Positions 10,289 to 21,618 of a DNA stretch of 64,000 nt are shown here, in pieces. Source of the DNA: Neoceratodus forsteri (Eukaryota > Chordata > Ceratodontiformes > Ceratodontidae); NCBI GenBank assembly GCA_016271365.2, contig CM057456.1, positions 667,327,501 through 667,391,500 of the forward strand, read 5' to 3'. The notes under the pieces were generated by a model. That model saw only the letters and a list, made by a program, of their open reading frames with translations. It was not told the origin of the DNA and searched no databases. Numbering within the stretch: the stretch's first letter is position 1; each line of letters begins with the position of its first letter. The translations under genes and the position numbers were made by a program.

Positions 10289-13200
10289 AATTTATTTATT
10301 TATTGTGATCTCAGATTAACACCTATGAGAACAAACTCATTACAATAGGTTCCACATCAGGTAAAACAATAACTGTGACAACAGTTGGTTTTACAAGGAA
10401 ACAGGTAATTCAAAGACTAGACATACAATGTTACACATTATAGAACTACAGACCAATAGAAATAATAACAACAATGCAGGCAATGCACAATATATGCCAC
10501 TATTTCAAGGAATGGACAGGGTGAAAAGTAAGGGGCATGTGTGCAGGGTGAGAGATACTTCAGCCCAGGGCCTTGTCAATAGAGGGTCAGGGGAGTGAAC
10601 AGGTATGTGTGCAGGGTGAAAAGATACTTCAGCTCAAGGGGTCTCATCAATAGAGGGTCAGGGGAGTGACACTATCTAAGAAATTGTCACAGTGACTGTC
10701 AAGTAGGGAGGGAAGTTAGGAGGATGTGGTAAGGGGTAGATTAGTGTGGAGAGAGGGGGTTGGGAAGAAATAGCATGCTTGTGGAGGAACAGATGGGGGG
10801 TAAGTTAGAGAAGGTGAAGGATTCCAAGGGAGTTTCTGGCAAGTTAAAATTATCTACAGGGAGTAAGGCAGAATTTTGCAAAGTAGTGGGTCATAGGATG
10901 ATACCCAGGGGGCAGAGTAGATAGGAAAACTGCTGTTGATAACCATTCAGAGTTAGAGAGAGCAGTCACAGCAGGCCTTCGAAACAAGATGTTTCCTAAG
11001 CTTTTGTTTAAAAGGGTCTAATGAAGTTACAGAGGAGATGTCCTGAAGCAGGGAGTTCAGCCAGTAAGGAGTATGGTGAGCAAAAGCCCTCTAACCTAGA
11101 GAGGTATGACAACAAGGAACTTTGAAAAACCATCCTGTCAGTGCTTCTGGTACACAACCATGTTCATAGGGAATGAGGCACTTCTGAACACCAGCGGGAA
11201 CCAGGCCTTGCCTAATCATTTTGTCCAATAGACAGGTTTGGTACGTAAGTCTGCCATTGAACTGGAGCCAGTTTGCCTGTTCAAACAAATTGCAAGTGTA
11301 TGTTTGCCTTGGCGAACTGGTAACCAAGAGGCTTTCTTTGTTTAATGCTACTATGATATGGTGGAAAGTCATTGTCATTGTTGAACCATGGATTACTAGT
11401 CCATATTCAATGAGCAAGATCACTGAACTATGGATGGCCAGATAAAGAGACTCAGGGAAGAGACTTTGCTTGTGTCTATGAACCATACCAATGCACCTGT
11501 TGACTGCCTTTGCTGTATTATCAACTTAGACATGGTGCTGTCCATCATAATCCCGAAGTATTTAAAGTGTTGGACTAGTTTCAGCGGGGTACCAGCCACA
11601 TTAGTGAGGTAGAGGGGGTATATATAATGTCTGTTCTGGGAAGAACATTATTTTTGTTTTCTTGTGGTTTAAGATGAGTTCAATACCACCAAACCATTGT
11701 TCTGCATCCAAAAACTTTCTTGTAACTTCCACTCTAGGTGCTTAGGGTCAGAGTCACTCATGAACAGGACTGTATTGTTGACATAAGCAGAATTTGACAC
11801 TGACAGAAGTACGGGATCTAGTTGAGGAATATGCTAAATAATAAAGGACACAAAATTGAGCCTTTGAGGACACCAGAGTACACAGGTTTGATTTCAAATA
11901 GGATGTTGTCAATCTTCACTTGATGTGAATGGCTGGAAAGATAACTCTTGAATCAGGCAACAGTATCACTTGAAAGGCCAGTGAATGTGAGTTGTTCAAA
12001 AAGAAGGATGTGAATAACCATGTTGAACGCTTTCATTACATCAATGAAAGCAACTCCAACAAGAGCGTCCTGGTCCAGTGCTTTGTAAATGTAATCAATA
12101 AACTCTAGTAATGCAGTGGTGGTGCTATGATCTTTGTAGAAGCAATGTTGCTGTGGGCATTGAATTTGATACTTTTTTAAGTATGCAATCAGTTGATCAG
12201 CAACTATTCTTTTTGGTGCTTTTGTTAGCGGCAGGAGGATTGAGATAGGTCTATAATTACCTTGAGGGGTACGATCCCCACTCTTAAAGATCGATGTGAC
12301 TAATGCAGATTTCCATTTATGTAGGAATTGTGACAGTTGCAGAGAGGTATTGATGATGTGAGTTAGAGGTGCTAGTATCTCATCCAAGGTTAATGACACA
12401 AATTTAAGGTCAAGGGAGTTGCCACTATATCTGGACTTACAAAGAACCTTCAGGAATTATTTCCTAGCTTCACGCATTGTGATGGCTTGAAAGTGGAATG
12501 GTGGATGAGTGGGTGTCAAGTCTTCTGACCTGGCACTGTGCCCTTGGTTGGGGTGGAGGAAGAAATCAGGGGTAGAACACCACTCAGGTCTCAAAAACTT
12601 TGTTAAAAGTATTTGCTATGGTATATGGATCCAGTGTGGGCTCACCATCGATGTTGAGCATTGTGGGTGCTGCCATATTATCTTTCCCAGTGATTTCTTT
12701 CAGGGTAGACAAGAAGTTTTGTCCATCACTCCATCATCTTGTAAGGATGTCCTTATAGTACTGTTTTTTTGGCAGCACGTTTGGCCCTAGCGCAGTCATT
12801 TTGGGCTGCTTTATAAGCCTGTATGTCAGACTGCTTAGCCAAGGCTCTGACTCGATGTCACAGGTGATTCCTTGACTTCATACACACATGGAGTTTGAGA
12901 CAGAACCACAGGTTACTGTGACCTTTGATTTTTTGCTTTTTGGTCAGAGCATGTCTATTGCACACTGTGTTAAATTGGTGAATAAACTGGTCAAGAGCAG
13001 AGACAACCATGCAAGAGGAGTAGACCAGGGATCAGTCCTGGTGGTGGAGTTATGCTTTTAACAGATTGAGATGGCCACATCTAAGGACACTGTTAGTAAC
13101 AGTTCCAGCAGGGGCTTTAGAGTAATGATTAGACCATTGGAAAAGGACAGGAGAGTGGTCACTACAGACATCGGGGAGAACAGCTGTATTGGAAATATGT

Positions 13201-14650
13201 TCAGGGAATTTAGATAGTGCCCAGTCAAGTAGGGTAGATATCCCAGTCTTGTAGTTCATCCTGGTGGATGCATCAACTAGTTGTGAGAGGTGAACAGCTA
13301 AGATTGCATCCTTGTATGGGCTTGTGACAGGGGAAACAATTGATGTTGAAATCCCCCAGCAGTATGGTTTCTGAGTTAAGATTTAGGCTACCAAGGTACT
13401 CCATGAGTGAGTCCAAATCAGTGGCCTTTTGTCCAGGTGGGATGTAGACTGTAGGGACAGTAAGGGTTTTATTATGTGCTCCATGGAGCACTTTTACCAC
13501 ACGATCTTGCATGTGTGCCCCAGTCCTGGGTAGTGGCAGGACTAGGCCCTGAATGTTATTCCTCAGGTATATTGTAGAGCCACCCCCTTGCTTGGTTAGG
13601 CGATCCTGTCTGTATATATTGTATACAGGAATTGAGACTATGGTGTCGGCTACATTTGAGGAAAGCCAAGTTTCAACTATTGTTAGTATATCTGGATTGT
13701 GCTGCAAAACCCATGCATTCAGGATGTCCATTTTAGGGAGAAGGCTGCATATGTTGACTTAGGTGACAGTTGTCCTGTCTTTCTCTGGTGGATGGAGAAT
13801 GATTGGGGTGGGCTCAGGCTGCGGTGGATATTGCTGAGAGCAGTAATAGCAGGAGTGCTAAGTGACATATGTATTCTTTTAAAAGACAAAGAAGCTCTGT
13901 GCAGAAGCACTGAGGCAGAGGTTACCCCAAAGGGCATTTGGCCGGGAAGCCAAGTTTCAAAGAAATACAAAATCACACATGCCTCCACAATGCAAAGCAT
14001 CATGGGCTGCATATGCAAATCACCACAGAATATTATGTTGTTTCAACTTTAAGCAGAAATGCATGGTGCCAAAAGGCCTCTCACACAGTTTGCAAAGGGT
14101 GCCAACAGAAGACATAGACACGTGTTTCATCCTACCAGGACTTATCAGTATGCCTCGTCTGTTTGACACCCCAGTGGAATGAACCAGCTACCCTAAGATG
14201 GTATGTATTCTTTTAGTTGCTTGTCGTAGAGTTTAGTTTGCCCTGTCTAGTTGTAGTAGATGGGATATTTTTCCTGGATGATGAAAATCCCAGGTAAGAG
14301 GGCCAAAGGGGGCAGCCATTCAGGCTGTTAAGCCATCAGCCCTTTGAGTGTGTATACCATCCATACACGGGGAGGGAAGTGGGAGTTGATTCTGTGGGAT
14401 AAGGTAACAGTGCTATAGTCATACCAGGCATTGTCCTGAAGTACAGGCAGGGCTGATGCTGGGGAAGTCAGGGTTAAAAGGCTCAAGAATGTTAAAAAGG
14501 TGAGCAGTAGCACACCTTTCAGTACAAGGGCACTCTCAGAAACATGATGGAAGTCAGTTAGATGTTTAGCAGAAGGGGCTCACTGGTTAAGCTCAAACAG
14601 CAAAGGAGAGGGCTGTTCAGTTTTTTAAGTAACCCCTAAATAGAGAGGGC
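10289..14650 (-). mobile_element. L2 LINE copy A
   Basis: A minus-strand L2. The 3' microsatellite tail (AAATAAATAAAT type on the minus strand) is at 10289-10305. A 3' UTR to about 10930 follows, then the reverse-transcriptase C-terminus, RT, endonuclease and an N-terminal leader near 14330-14513. The body is riddled with stops and frameshifts. The 5' limit is approximate. Confidence 0.85.
10930..13760 (-). pseudogene. L2-A ORF2 relic with destroyed catalytic box
   Basis: Endonuclease motifs are N-I-C-S-L-L-P-K, V-E-T-W-L, Y-R-Q-D-R, G-D-F-N-I-N (13731-13273) and S-D-H-S-P-V (about 13150). RT motifs are G-N-Y-R-P-I-S and A-F-I-D-V-M-K-A-F-N (12399-11953). At about 11780-11800 the catalytic Y-A-D-D position reads Y-V-N-N, so both metal-binding aspartates are lost. 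The C-terminal segment (11486-11091) continues into the L2-type ending H-T-P-Y-W-L-N-S-L-L-Q-D near 11060. The native protein would nick DNA and reverse-transcribe L2 RNA. Confidence 0.8.
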
Positions 14651-14895
14651 TGAAAGTTGTGAGGGCTACCAGAGTTGCACATAGGTTAAATTATTTAAAT
14701 TGTGCCACTAGTACCTTAGTACTATGGAGCTAAACGTATGGTGTACTAATTTTATGTTTTTATTCTCCTGCACATGCACATTTTTTTTTCTTGTGAGCTA
14801 ATTAAGAAATAACCTAAGACAGAGTTTGGGTTATGTAGAGTTTGCCCATACCTGGTATGGTTTGGACCAGATGCAAACCAGAAGTGGATAAATCC

Positions 14896-15040
14896 TGCAT
14901 TAAAATGCAAAGGAACCCGACACACTCATGACCAAAGTCAGTAAACTCTTCTTTTTCAGGCTTTATTGTAATTCATAAAATTCAGCACAGATTCCCCTGT
15001 CATTGCTCAATGTTTTACACATTTCATTGGGGAAGAAATC
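14896..15040 (-). repeat. Left arm of an inverted repeat pair flanking L2-B (possible Penelope-like terminal repeat)
   Basis: The reverse complement contains GCCTGAAAAAGAAGAGTTTA followed by CTGACTTTGG. It matches 19560-19665 over about 90 bp with few differences. The arms sit just outside L2-B and its attached L2 tail. A polyadenylation-like AATAAAG lies in each arm. Confidence 0.55.
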
Positions 15041-15083
15041 TCTGTCTGATACAGCCATGCTCTAATTCCTTTCAAATCTTATA

Positions 15084-18000
15084 ATGACTACATATTCTTT
15101 CATAAGTATTCATTCACCATTCTTTAGCATGTGTAAATTTTCAAACTATTTAGTGGGGTTTGTCATGCCTTTACAAAAGCCTCATTTACAGTCAGCAATG
15201 GTATATATCTGCTCCATTATGTGGGTGGACAGGCTCATGGATGCCCACAATAGCAGCTACCTCAGCAGGGGCTCGATGGACTGTCCCCAGCTATACCTAT
15301 TCTGCCACCCTACTGTGACAATAGCTGACTCACTGCTAGCAATGTATGGGCTAACAAAAAAGGGGGTCTGTTACTCACTGGTCCATGGATCTAGGGTCCT
15401 CAGGTCAAGGGATGCACTAAATGCAATGCTCAAAGTCCTAACCCTAAAATCAATTCTACTGCTCCTAGCAGGAGACATTGAACCCAACCCAGGGGTCCCC
15501 TGTGGCCAACTGCAACATTGGCTCCCCGAAAGACCTTAACTGGACCTCTCCTAAGGGTTTAAAAGTAGCACACGTGAATGTCTGTAGCCTGCGCTCCAAA
15601 ATACACAAGCTCCATAGCTGGGTGGACCTCTACAATCCTAACATACTGGCAGTGTCAGAAATGTGGTTGAAGCCACATATTCTAAATCATGAAATAGAAC
15701 TCATCGGGTACAATGCCTTTAGGAAGGATAGGGAGGACAAAAAGGTGGTGGGGTACTTATATATGTCAAGGAATCCCTTGAAGCTACCCCAGACTCCCTC
15801 ACCAATTTGGGCTGCACTGGATGTAAGTCAATATTTATCAGGGTCACCCTCGGCCATGCCAAACACCTAATGATAGGCTGTCTGTACAACCCTCCAAAAT
15901 CTGCCCAAGCCCTGAAGGCACTAACCAAAGTCTTAGCTGACAACACCCTCTACGAGTTGCTAATACTAGGAGACTTTAACCTGAACTGGGCATCGGACAC
16001 CAAATAGGCCCTTAGGACTACCCTCCTGGATGTCAACCTGACTCAGGTCATTTTCAGAAACAATAAGGCACAATGCAGGACCAGGAACCACTCTACCCTT
16101 GACTGGGTACTGGCTTCCAACCCAACCAACATACAAGTGGCTGGCACCCTTGTGGACACTCTGAGTGACCACTCGCCTATATATTGTGTCTGGAAGAAGA
16201 GGGCAGTCAGAGTACCTCCAAGACTCATAACAGCTAGAAACTATTCCAAGTTCTCTGCTGAAGTCTTCCAGGAGCTCCTGAACTGACTGGACTGGAACTC
16301 TGTCCGACTTCTCCCAAGACTAGACAAAGCATTATAATTTTTCCAAAACACTTTCATCTCTGCTGCCAACCTACATGCCCCTTCAAAGAAACTTCGAGCC
16401 AAAGGACACTGTTACAAGTGGATTACTCCTGAATTAAAAATGATGATGACTAATTGGGACAAGGTCTAGAAAAAACACAAGAGGTCGGCACAAACTGATG
16501 ACCTGGTAGTCTACAGGACACTAGGGAACCAGTACGAGCATGCAGCAAAGGAAGAAAAGTCAGAGTATGTCAGGAACCTACACCAGACCAACCTGATAGA
16601 CCCTAGATCCTTCTGGTCGCACAGCAATGCCTTGATAAAAGACAGTGACAAACCAGCCCAAAGCCAGATACACTGCAACAGCAAAACCCTTAGCGATAGC
16701 CAAGAGGCTGCTGTTTTCAACAAGTTTTTCACCAACCTCGAGGTATACAAAGCTAGCCTACTCCCCAGAACCCCTTTGCAGCCTAACCCCAAGACCCTAA
16801 ATTCTCCAGGCACACTTTTCCACCTGCTGCTCGTGCGACCAAAAGAAATCCTTACCTTCTTGAAGTCCATTAGTGCTAAAGGCACAGCTGGACCAGATTT
16901 CCTTGACCCTAGGCTACTCAAGATGACCACACCAGCAATTACACTACCTGTTACATGGCTCATCAACAGGTCCCCATCTGAGGGAATGGTACTGACCACA
17001 TGGAAACAGGCTTATGTGGTACCAATCCACAAAGGAGGAATTAGGGAGCCTATAGGCAACTATAGGCCCATATCCCTCCTATGCATCCTATCCAAAATTC
17101 AGTAAAGGCTAGTATATTGCCAACTCCGAGACTATTTGGAGGGGAACCAGCTGCTGGTAGATACCCAGCATGGACTCAGGTGTAAGCACGAGACAGACAC
17201 AACACTCATTAGATTCTCAGCTGATGTCCTCATGACCTTGGACAATGGTATCCCAACTGGGCACTCTTCATAGACCTAACCAAGGCCTTTGATTTAGTTG
17301 ACCATAGTCTCCTGTTACACAAACTAAGTGATCTAGGCCTGGATTCCCACTCCCTAACCTGGTCCCATAGCTACCTGACCAAACAGTCCCAACAGGTTAA
17401 ATGAAGAGGGACAACTTCAGAAGCACTTCCTCTCAAGGAGGTGGGTACCACAAGGTTCAATACTGGGCCCCCTCCTGTTGTTATTGTTTGTCAATGACCT
17501 GAACAACTACTGTGGAAGTCACTCAGTGGTCCAGTATGCTGATGACACTGTTATTTATAGATCCTCATCTAGCCCGTTTGACCTGGGACTCCAACTTCAG
17601 GCTGATTTCTCAACCATAGAAAGATGGCTACTAGACAACAGGTTGGTTCTAAATGCCACAAAAACAAAAGCCTTACTGTTTGGGCTGAGAATTCTAGGTC
17701 AAGACAGAAGCCCTCTACTCCCCCTGGTGTCCTCATCAGGCACCCTATAGATGTAGCGAAGACCTTTAAATACCTGGGTCTGATGCTGGACCAAGATTTC
17801 ACTCTGAAGTCCCATGTGGGCCAGGTAACAAAAAACATACATCAAAAGTTGAGTTTACTATACTGCCTGAACTACTGATTGATCCCTGAGTCCAGGATCA
17901 CTATCACTAACAGCATCCTCCTCCCAACCCTGACCTATGCCACATCTGTAATGCAGAGAGCTGCTAAACAGGAGCAAACCAGGCTGCAAATGCTCATTTT

Positions 18001-18712
18001 GCCATAATGTCCCACCTGAGGCAACACCACTGCGAAGTGCTGGCCTCCCTGAACTAGCCATCCTTTTGTCTCCAGCAACTCCATAAAATTCGCACTACTC
18101 TGAATAAGGCCTGCAGGTTAATTGCTGGGGCACCTAGGTTAACATGCACCTGTCTACTGTATGCTAAAGCGCTGGTACTTGATCTTGACGAGTGCCTCAA
18201 ATATCTGACCTGTACTCTTACAAAAAAGACCCTCCTTGGGCTATCCCCACCAGGATTGACCACCACCATACGCCGCTCTGTCCCACTAGTTCATACTCGG
18301 ACCTCTGGGAAAACCTCTCTTGTTATCCCTAGAGCTAGGACCTCTCACGGCAAAAGAGCCTTCAGCTTTAGGGCCCCCTCCTGGTTCAGCACACTGCCCC
18401 CCTCCATCTCTGAAGCTCCAACTATATCGTGCTTCAAAACTTCCTTACGTAACCACCTTATAACACTTACTCAACACTTATGACAAAGCTTACTACTAAG
18501 CTGCTAAGGACAACATAACTCTGGTATTATTTGCATCAATCCTACCTGTACCAGCTTGTTTGTATCTATGTCTTAAGTTACTGTTATGCTGTGTTGTACT
18601 GTTATACTGTGTATTTTCGTTTGTCTTACTGTGACAAGGTACCTTTGTAAATGAGCCTATGGCTCAAAGGTTTTCCAAACTGCTGTTTAAATAAAATAAA
18701 TAAATAAATAAA
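15084..18712 (+). mobile_element. L2 LINE copy B
   Basis: A plus-strand L2. A leader ends in a 2A-like motif at 15474-15497, followed by endonuclease, reverse transcriptase and a 3' UTR. The 3' end is an AAATAAATAAATAAATAAAC microsatellite at about 18691-18712. Most domains are recognisable, but frames shift repeatedly. It sits inside the inverted repeat pair at 14.9 and 19.6 kb. Confidence 0.9.
15420..18483 (+). pseudogene. L2-B ORF2: 2A-like leader, endonuclease, reverse transcriptase
   Basis: The leader ends L-L-L-L-A-G-D-I-E-P-N-P-G-V. Endonuclease motifs follow: V-N-V-C-S-L-R-S-K, S-E-M-W-L, R-K-D-R-E-D, G-D-F-N-L-N-W and S-D-H-S-P. The linker F-N-K-F-F-T-N-L-E leads to RT motifs Y-R-P-I-S-L-L (17070), A-F-D-L-V-D-H (about 17290), V-P-Q-G-S-I-L-G-P (about 17450) and an intact Y-A-D-D-T-V-I-Y (17538-17561). 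The carboxy end carries K-Y-L-G-L-M-L-D and A-P-S-W-F-S-T-L-P. Compared with an intact L2 it has about six frameshifts and several stops. The native product would reverse-transcribe L2 RNA at a nicked target. Confidence 0.85.
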
Positions 18713-18715
18713 CAA

Positions 18716-19418
18716 CACCCCCTACTATGCAATGCATACAAGCTCATCAATGACCAGCCTCCAATGAGCCTATCTGGCCTGTTGGTCCCAAAATGCACAG
18801 TTAGACACCTCGCACCTCTAGAAAATGTCTCCTGGAAGAACCCAGGGTAAGGACCACAGCTGGTAGCAAATCCTTCACCCACACAACTCTGGTACTGTGG
18901 GACAAGCTCCCTGATCATCCCTGAGTACCTTCTGCAAGGGACTATGTGTACACCTGCTAGACCAGAGTACTTGTTCCTGCACCTGATTGCAATACAGCAA
19001 GGCTACCAGCTACATACTGACTTAAAATTTAGTCTCCACATATCCCCAAAACAACTAGCAGAACCCTTCACCATTACAAAGCAGAAAGCTAACTACCCTC
19101 TGCTCATGTTCTACATCAGCCCACCATAGGATGTAGATCCAGTTCAAGTGTGACCGAACAAAGGGCTTCTAGAACTGCCTGATACTCTGTTGTGAACTGC
19201 ATTGAATGTATTGTATTTAACGTAATGAATGAACTTACCCTGTCTAATACTCTGTTGTGAAATATCCTGAATGTAACCAAATGTTGTCTGCTCACACATG
19301 TACTGTATATGTGAGAATATCCTACTTTATGTAACTAATTCCAGTTCGCACCTGAAAAAGGGACCCTCTGGACCCAGTGGGCTTACCCAGTTACCAAAAC
19401 TGAATAAATAAATAAATT
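18716..19418 (+). mobile_element. Second L2 3' end, truncated, joined to L2-B
   Basis: Directly after the L2-B microsatellite a different L2 3' region begins. It encodes fragments of the RT C-terminus, then a UTR containing GGGACCCTCTGGACCCAGTG, and ends in CTGAATAAATAAATAAATTT at about 19400-19418. The same UTR occurs in reverse at 43.35-43.45 kb, so this is another L2 family. It may have inserted into the L2-B tail, or L2-B may have inserted into it. Confidence 0.65.
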
Positions 19419-19429
19419 TCACTGGAAGC

Positions 19430-19665
19430 ATGTTCAGCCTGAAATGCTGCCTGTGAAACTATTGACCCTGGAAAGGGAACATTCAAACACTAGAAGGCTC
19501 CATAGATTTTGGTACACTGAATGAGCCATTTGAAATGTCTTGTGCAGTGATTGGTGAACTCTTTGCTGAATTATATGAATTGCAATAAAGCCTGAAAAAG
19601 AGTTTACTGACTTTGGTTGTGAATGTGGCTGGTTATTTTGAATTTTGACAGTTCTCACTTTAACA
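19430..19665 (+). repeat. Right arm of inverted repeat pair; possible Penelope-like terminal repeat
   Basis: It matches the reverse complement of 14896-15040 most strongly at 19570-19650. Upstream, at 19440-19465, is a CTGAAATG ... GTGAAACTATTG stretch resembling the degenerate hammerhead-like motif seen in Penelope-like terminal repeats. AATAAAGCC follows at 19583-19591. The assignment to a Penelope-like element is inference. Confidence 0.45.
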
Positions 19666-20279
19666 AGCCCCCAAACAAAAGACACTTGGAAGTATACAGA
19701 AGGGGACTCACCTGGCCTATGTGTTGGACTAAGTCCTGCATTACCAACCCCCTAGAGTGGAGTATTATGATTATACAATTGGGAAAAAGTGAAGAATTTA
19801 GAAAAAAACATAATTGTTGAATTTACAGATTTTTTCTTTCCATGTTATTGTTTGTTTAAGAATATCCTTCTTCCCTACACAAAACAGTTGGCTGTTGCTG
19901 GGCAGAAGTCATCCTATGCCCTGGTAATTGTGAACGAGCAAGTGGTTGGCAGGCAGAGAAGAGAGAACGAAGTGTCTCAGAGAGTGTGCGGCTCTGTAAA
20001 GTAAAGAGAAAGATAGCTAGCCGCAATGTGAGTGAGCTGAGTACCTTGAAACAGTGAGTATAACTGTAATTGAGAGCAGAGGAGGGGTTCACATTCAGAA
20101 GTGCAGGTTAGCAGGAACAAAGATGGCGGCATTTCCAGTTCACTCAGGAGGGAGTAGTGATTCCTTTTTCTTGTACTTTCTGTGTGCAGTCAGCTGGTAC
20201 TTTATGTAGCGATTATGCAGAAATTACCCCATGGTATAAAGTGTCAGCCGACAAATTAGGGCACAGTATTATTAGACCC
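19666..20279. other. No recognised feature
   Basis: Short open frames on both strands show no family signature. There are no clear repeats apart from the terminal-repeat-like block that begins near 20280. Confidence 0.35.
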
Positions 20280-20460
20280 CATTGTGTAATTAGTAATTAA
20301 GACTGATTGTTTGCATTATATATTGTTATCACAACCCAACACCACCTCATGAGGAAGGCTCCTTAGAGCTGATACGTAGGGGTGTTGGTCAGTACTTCTC
20401 TTCTTGCACAAATACATTTATTTTACACCTTAAAGTACCAGGTGTGTTCTCTGTTTCTTC
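20280..20460 (+). repeat. Penelope-like terminal repeat fragment with hammerhead-like fold
   Basis: The core at 20336-20388 has an 8-bp perfect closing stem, CCAACACC with GGTGTTGG. Inside are CTCATGAG, a small stem GGCTC/GAGCT, and GATAC. These sit where a type I hammerhead ribozyme has CTGATGAG, stem II and GAAAC, with one mismatch in each conserved box. A GAAGGCTC-n-GAGC block followed by GAAAC-like sequence is typical of vertebrate Penelope-like terminal repeats, which are known to carry hammerheads. AT-rich sequence and a GTACCAGGTGTG block follow, comparable in layout to the terminal repeat at 63.2 kb. Probably no longer catalytic. Confidence 0.45.
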
Positions 20461-20540
20461 ACATGTTAGATGCTGAGTAGGCACTGCACCAACTTGTTGT
20501 AATGCACTCTATTTCGGGTAAAGATATGTGTTTGTATATG

Positions 20541-20574
20541 TGGGTACACGGGTACTCTGTCAGTGTAGCAACAG
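20541..20574 (+). pseudogene. IGHJ: IGHJ-like relic 1
   Basis: The core reads W-V-H-G-Y-S-V-S-V-A-T, then G|GTAATT as a phase-1 splice donor at 20574/20575. Against W-G-x-G-T-x-V-T-V, the second Gly is Val and the Thr is Tyr. A heptamer-like CACTCTA (5 of 7) lies at 20505-20511, but no nonamer is seen at the right distance. Confidence 0.6.
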
Positions 20575-20708
20575 GTAATTCATGGGTATTTAAACTTCTT
20601 TTGAATGAAAGAAAATGTTGGAACTATATGTCCAGTGTCTGAATTTGTAGCAGCAACATTAATCTTTATATTTTTGCAAATTCAAAAACTAAGTTTCACA
20701 GGTATTCT

Positions 20709-20741
20709 GCATTACAAGGGAATATAGTATTCTACAATAGG
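20709..20741 (+). pseudogene. IGHJ-like relic 2
   Basis: The core reads A-L-Q-G-N-I-V-F-Y-N-R. Q-G and I-V keep the J register, and GGTAGC follows where the donor should be. The tryptophan codon is lost. It is called mainly because it sits in step with its neighbours. Confidence 0.35.
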
Positions 20742-20874
20742 GTAGCGTTTTGCCTGAAATAAGTGGTCCATTGAAAACTGAAAGATTTCGGTGTGTACCT
20801 TATCAGTCACTACAAAGGACACCAAAGTGACAAGATATAGAGACAGAGTAATTATGTTACGTTTCTTTTGCTCC

Positions 20875-20903
20875 TGGTGGAATGTTATAGTCACAGTCAA
20901 AAG
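20875..20903 (+). pseudogene. IGHJ-like relic 3
   Basis: The core reads W-W-N-V-I-V-T-V-K-S. The I-V-T-V block is intact; one codon is missing in the G-x-G-T part. A donor-like GTGATT overlaps the end. The unit keeps the array spacing. Confidence 0.4.
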
Positions 20904-21025
20904 TGATTCGCTTTTCCATTTATTAATGATAAAATGTTTAAACACTACTGCAGTATTGGTATTGTAATCTCAATTTACTATTTACAGTCAGTGTACCAGA
21001 ATTATGGGGGAAATGTAATGCTGTG

Positions 21026-21079
21026 ACAACTGGTCGTTTGACTATTGAGGACAAGGGACCCTGGTCATGGTGACAGCAG
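21026..21079 (+). pseudogene. IGHJ: IGHJ-like segment 4, best preserved, W codon mutated to stop
   Basis: It reads F-D-Y-stop-G-Q-G-T-L-V-M-V-T-A. The nucleotide run GGACAAGGGACCCTGGTCA (21049-21067) is close to that of tetrapod IGHJ segments. The invariant W is TGA (21046-21048). A donor G|GTAACT lies at 21079/21080 in phase 1. Just upstream, TGCTGTG (21019-21025) resembles a heptamer (5 of 7). A weak 6-of-9 nonamer-like AGTCAGTGT sits 24 bp further up. In a live locus such a segment would be joined to D and V genes by RAG recombinase. Confidence 0.75.
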
Positions 21080-21191
21080 GTAACTGGTTATTTTCAGAAT
21101 TAATATGACATGCACTGCATAGTGTGGCTCTGTAGCTAATTGCATGGGACTATGATCATAGCATTTATCACCATTATATGGTTCTGACAAC

Positions 21192-21221
21192 TGGGAGCAT
21201 GGAACTATTGTCATAACAAAT
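21192..21221 (+). pseudogene. IGHJ-like relic 5
   Basis: The core reads W-E-H-G-T-I-V-I-T-N. W, the second G and T-x-V are kept. About four bases are missing in the T-V block, and the donor is lost. An out-of-register look-alike, H-G-T-M-I-I-A, lies 50 bp upstream at 21143-21163. Confidence 0.5.
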
Positions 21222-21334
21222 TATTTAATTTCCAGTTAAGAATTAAGTTATGTTAAATTAAATCCAATGAAACATTCTGTTCAGTTCACAGTAGACGTAA
21301 GGGAATGTAGCCTTTAGCAATGCTGTTATGTAAT

Positions 21335-21371
21335 AGAAGAAGAGGCTATACTGAAGTTACTGTAACAACAG
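21335..21371 (+). pseudogene. IGHJ: IGHJ-like relic 6
   Basis: The core reads R-R-R-G-Y-T-E-V-T-V-T-T, then a phase-1 donor G|GTCACT at 21371/21372. The E-V-T-V-T-T end is a typical heavy-chain J ending. The tryptophan codon reads AGA, and one extra codon separates the second G from T. Confidence 0.55.
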
Positions 21372-21487
21372 GTCACTTCTAAAATGGGATGATAATGGTG
21401 AGCTGAAGTTGTGTTAAGGCTGGTCTTAATGAATGTATAACACTGTAAATATTTACCTATCTACTGAAATATTTTAATTTGCCTGCC

Positions 21488-21514
21488 TGGCTCTCCTGTG
21501 TCTCAGTAGCTTTA
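21488..21514 (+). pseudogene. IGHJ-like relic 7
   Basis: The core reads W-L-S-C-V-S-V-A. The V-S-V-A end matches relic 1; about two codons are missing between W and V. It is called because it fills the expected slot in the spacing. Confidence 0.35.
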
Positions 21515-21618
21515 TTATATGGACTTAATGAAGTAATATGGTGTTTTGAGTCCAGTCATATAGATTAGTGGCAACCCCAAATTGCTTAGCACTGATGGGT
21601 GATGTGGTGCTAAGTCTT

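Noticed and set aside
20611..20640. GGAACTATATGTCCAGTGTCTG, similar to a J segment
   Set aside because: It is 70 bp from relic 1, out of step with the spacing, and needs an indel to read.
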